Below, in pieces: positions 61,975 through 64,000 of a stretch of 64,000 bases of DNA; position 1 is the first letter of the stretch, and every line of letters starts with the position of its first letter. The stretch is from positions 22,861-86,860 of the forward strand of contig JAQCFW010000008.1 in assembly GCA_027619225.1 (NCBI GenBank), given 5' to 3'. Source of the stretch: Bacteroidota bacterium (GTDB taxonomy: Bacteria > Bacteroidota > Bacteroidia > Flavobacteriales_D > Sanyastnellaceae). The notes below the pieces were generated by a model. That model did no database searches. It was not told the DNA's origin and saw nothing but the letters and a program-made list of their open reading frames with translations. A program made the translations under genes and the position numbers.

Positions 61975-63558
61975 ATACAACCACGCGCTTATTCATTTCT
62001 TATTTGCTCTTTCGGCGATTTGCATTACAACTTTTTCTAACGCCCAAACAGACCCCCAAACTGTTGGCGTTTTTAAAATTCAGAAAGTTCATTCAATGGT
62101 TATACGCTGATAACAGCTAGCAGCAACGAATATACTTACCTTATTGACAATTGTGGGTTCGAGATTAATACATGGGAAAGTAGCTGGACGGCAGGAATGA
62201 TGTCATACCTACTAAATGATGGGTCACTTTTAAGATGTGGTGAATTACCCTCCTCCATCTTCTTAGCAGGAGGCGTAGGAGGAGTTATCGAGAAACATAG
62301 CTGGGAAGGCGATCAGACCTGGAGTTATACTCTTGCCAATGACACATTGCATTTACATCACGATGTCGAAGAATTGCCCAATGGCAATATTCTCGCAATC
62401 GCTTGGAAGCTCAATAGTAACGAGGATGCAATCTCAAAAGGCAGGTTGCCTGAGCTATCAGCAACCAATGTTTGGTCTACATATATCGTAGAAATAGAAC
62501 CTACATATCCCGAAGGAGGAAATATAGTGTGGAGTTGGGACGCCTGGGATCACTTGGTGCAAAATACCCATGACTCAATACCTAATTACGGCATACCCTC
62601 CGAATACCCTAGAAAAATCGATGTAAACTACGCCGCTGAAGGAGGCAGTACATATAGTGCTCGCGACTGGTTGCACTCAAATTCCATAGATTACAATTCT
62701 AATTTAGACCAAATAATAGTCAGCATCCGAGGCTTCAATGAACTTTGGATTATCAATCACAATACGACAACTTCCGAAGCTGTGGGTGAGGCTGGAGATT
62801 TAATGTACCGATGGGGCAATCCTGCAGCCTACGGCAGAGGAGATGTTTTAGACCAAACGTTTTTCCAACAACACGACTGCCAGTGGATCGAAGGAGGGCT
62901 CCCCTACGAAGGTGAAGTCCTTATTTACAACAATGGAAATAACAGGCCTGAAGGATATTACAGTACGGTTAACCAGATCCAACTTCCAGAAATGGAACAA
63001 GGGCAATACCCAATTACAACACTTCCATCAGACACCTTTTTACCAGAAGAATATACTTGGTCATTTCCTGACACCCTTGATTCTGAATTCTTCTCCCAAA
63101 ACATGAGCGGTGCTCAAAGACTTCCTAACGGAAACACTTTGATTTGCGAGGGGGCTTCGGGTCATATTTTCGAAGTAGATTCAAATAAAGAATTGGTTTG
63201 GGAGTATATCAACCCCATAAACACATTCGGATCCACTCAACAAGGAAATGCAACATTTGCCAATTCAGTATTCAGATCTGAAAGGTATGCACCTGATTGC
63301 ACAGCACTTTAAGGCCGTGACCTCTCTCCTTCAGTGCCATTGGAACTGAACCCCTACCCTAGCGATTGCATAATCTATAGCGGAGAACCCTGTTTGGGCG
63401 ATTTCGATTCAAACGGAATCATCACAATCGCAGATGTGTTGAATGTATTGGGCGAATTCGGCTGCCTCTTAGATTGTGAATACGACCTAGATTCAGATGG
63501 ATTCATCAGCATCAACGATTTTCTTATACTTCTACAATTGCTCGGAAGTACTTGCTAA
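61967..63558 (+). pseudogene. Secreted aryl-sulfotransferase-like gene with frameshift and internal stop
   Basis: The ATG at 61967 gives a signal peptide (MNKYNHALIHFLFALSA... ending SNAQ) and DPQTVGVF, then the frame is lost in an A-run at 62075-62078; one extra A would continue as SESSFNGYTLITASSNEYTYLIDNCG. That second frame runs to 63309 with LHHDVEELPNGNILAIAW and GAQRLPNGNTLICEGASGHIFEV, typical of arylsulfotransferase beta-propellers, then meets an in-frame TAA at 63310. After it the same frame continues GRDLSPSVPLEL and a two-loop dockerin-like C-terminus ending in a Cys at 63558. Two separate lesions make sequencing error at both sites less likely, but it is not excluded. Confidence 0.82.
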
Positions 63559-63638
63559 ATCGTGTTGCTCTTATTGATGTCTAGAAAATAAGAGGTTCGC
63601 TTGGGATCAAAAATTATATTTCAAATAACCATTTTATA

Positions 63639-63671
63639 TTGTTGGATATGGAAAAAGACGTACTACCTTTG
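63639..63671 (+). promoter_or_regulatory. Promoter of initiator tRNA-fMet
   Basis: TTG (63642-63644) and a perfect TACCTTTG -7 box (63664-63671) separated by 19 bases fit the Bacteroidota consensus. The tRNA begins 57 bases downstream, a spacing compatible with a 5' leader removed by RNase P. Confidence 0.6.
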
Positions 63672-63728
63672 GCCTCCGCTTCAGTACTAGGGTTTATGGC
63701 CTGGCACATCGCTGAATCGGAACCTCAT

Positions 63729-63801
<73 letters not shown>

Positions 63802-63806
63802 CTAAG

Positions 63807-63841
63807 AAAGAGCAATCAGAAATGGTTGCTCTTTTTCTTTT
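63807..63841 (+). terminator. Terminator of the initiator tRNA
   Basis: Stem AAGAGCAA/TTGCTCTT with a short loop, followed by a T-rich run, directly downstream of the tRNA. Confidence 0.8.
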
Positions 63842-64000
63842 GCCTCCCCTTTTAAAGTCAGTGCTTACTGGCATTTACAACCAAGTCACTGTCTGCTTCG
63901 TTTAACTAAAAAGAACATATTCTCAGCTGAGTGTAAGTCGTCAGCCTAAGTTGGACAAAAGTTAAATTTATTAATGGATACTTTATACTTTTAGAGTGTC
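63842..64000. other. Unassigned sequence at the right edge
   Basis: No convincing gene. Near the end TATACTTTTAG (about 63983-63993) resembles a -7 box, so a plus-strand gene may begin just beyond the window. Confidence 0.3.

Overview
The window comes from a member of the Bacteroidota, most likely a free-living, probably marine, flavobacterium of the Flavobacteriales. The evidence is the TAnnTTTG-type -7 promoter boxes, secreted proteins with type IX secretion (T9SS) C-terminal sorting domains, a TonB-dependent receptor with a carboxypeptidase-like N-terminal domain, a fused E1 alpha/beta 2-oxoacid dehydrogenase, DUF3822 next to rsmD/coaD, and the rsfS-ftsH-cdsA-psd and NUDIX/pyrE/SRPBCC/birA neighbourhood typical of this class. 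Genes are tightly packed with many 1-4 base overlaps. I see no prophage, insertion sequence, CRISPR array or rRNA operon. The family assignment is inference.

Layout. 1-3.2 kb: the end of a short-chain dehydrogenase, a vWA membrane protein and a prohibitin-like protein, closed by a strong terminator. 3.2-9.8 kb (minus): L28, CinA-type amidohydrolase, a BNR-repeat T9SS protein, then phospholipid synthesis (psd, cdsA), a 31-codon overlapping ORF, ftsH and rsfS. 9.8-16.6 kb: biotin ligase, pyrE, NUDIX, coaD, rsmD, DUF3822 and a RecD-like helicase. 16.6-30.3 kb: secreted cyanophycinase-like protein, a PspC-domain protein, ndk, icd, ornithine aminotransferase, a cysteine synthase-family enzyme, two FtsX-type permeases, NamZ-like muramidase, aconitase and a fatty acid desaturase. 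30.3-38.9 kb: DEAD-box helicase with an RGG-like repeat tail, TlpA-like lipoprotein, Ppx/GppA, a broken peroxiredoxin, an alpha/beta hydrolase and valS. 38.9-50.5 kb (minus): DUF1573, a large secreted esterase-like protein, a TonB receptor, an S4 protein, E1 dehydrogenase, psuG, obgE and adk. 50.6-64 kb: lpdA, secreted hydrolases, exonuclease VII, a haloperoxidase-like protein, Rrf2 regulator with cysH, a lipoprotein amidotransferase, a broken aryl-sulfotransferase and initiator tRNA-fMet.

Working together: E1 and lpdA belong to 2-oxoacid dehydrogenase chemistry; icd and aconitase to the TCA cycle, with rocD feeding glutamate; Rrf2, cysH and the cysteine synthase-like enzyme to sulfur assimilation; cdsA and psd to phosphatidylethanolamine. 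Secreted proteins carry two kinds of C-terminus: T9SS type A domains, or a dockerin-like D-x-D-x-D-G module ending in a terminal Cys.

Most interesting points: (1) pervasive near-leaderless promoters, with several divergent gene pairs whose -7 boxes sit back to back; (2) a recurrent dockerin-like C-terminal module in three secreted proteins; (3) a peroxiredoxin gene destroyed by what looks like a microhomology deletion; (4) an aryl-sulfotransferase gene with two separate lesions; (5) a truncated DUF2007-like ORF overlapping both ftsH and cdsA; (6) a structured leader with a 37-codon overlapping upstream ORF in front of the DEAD-box helicase.
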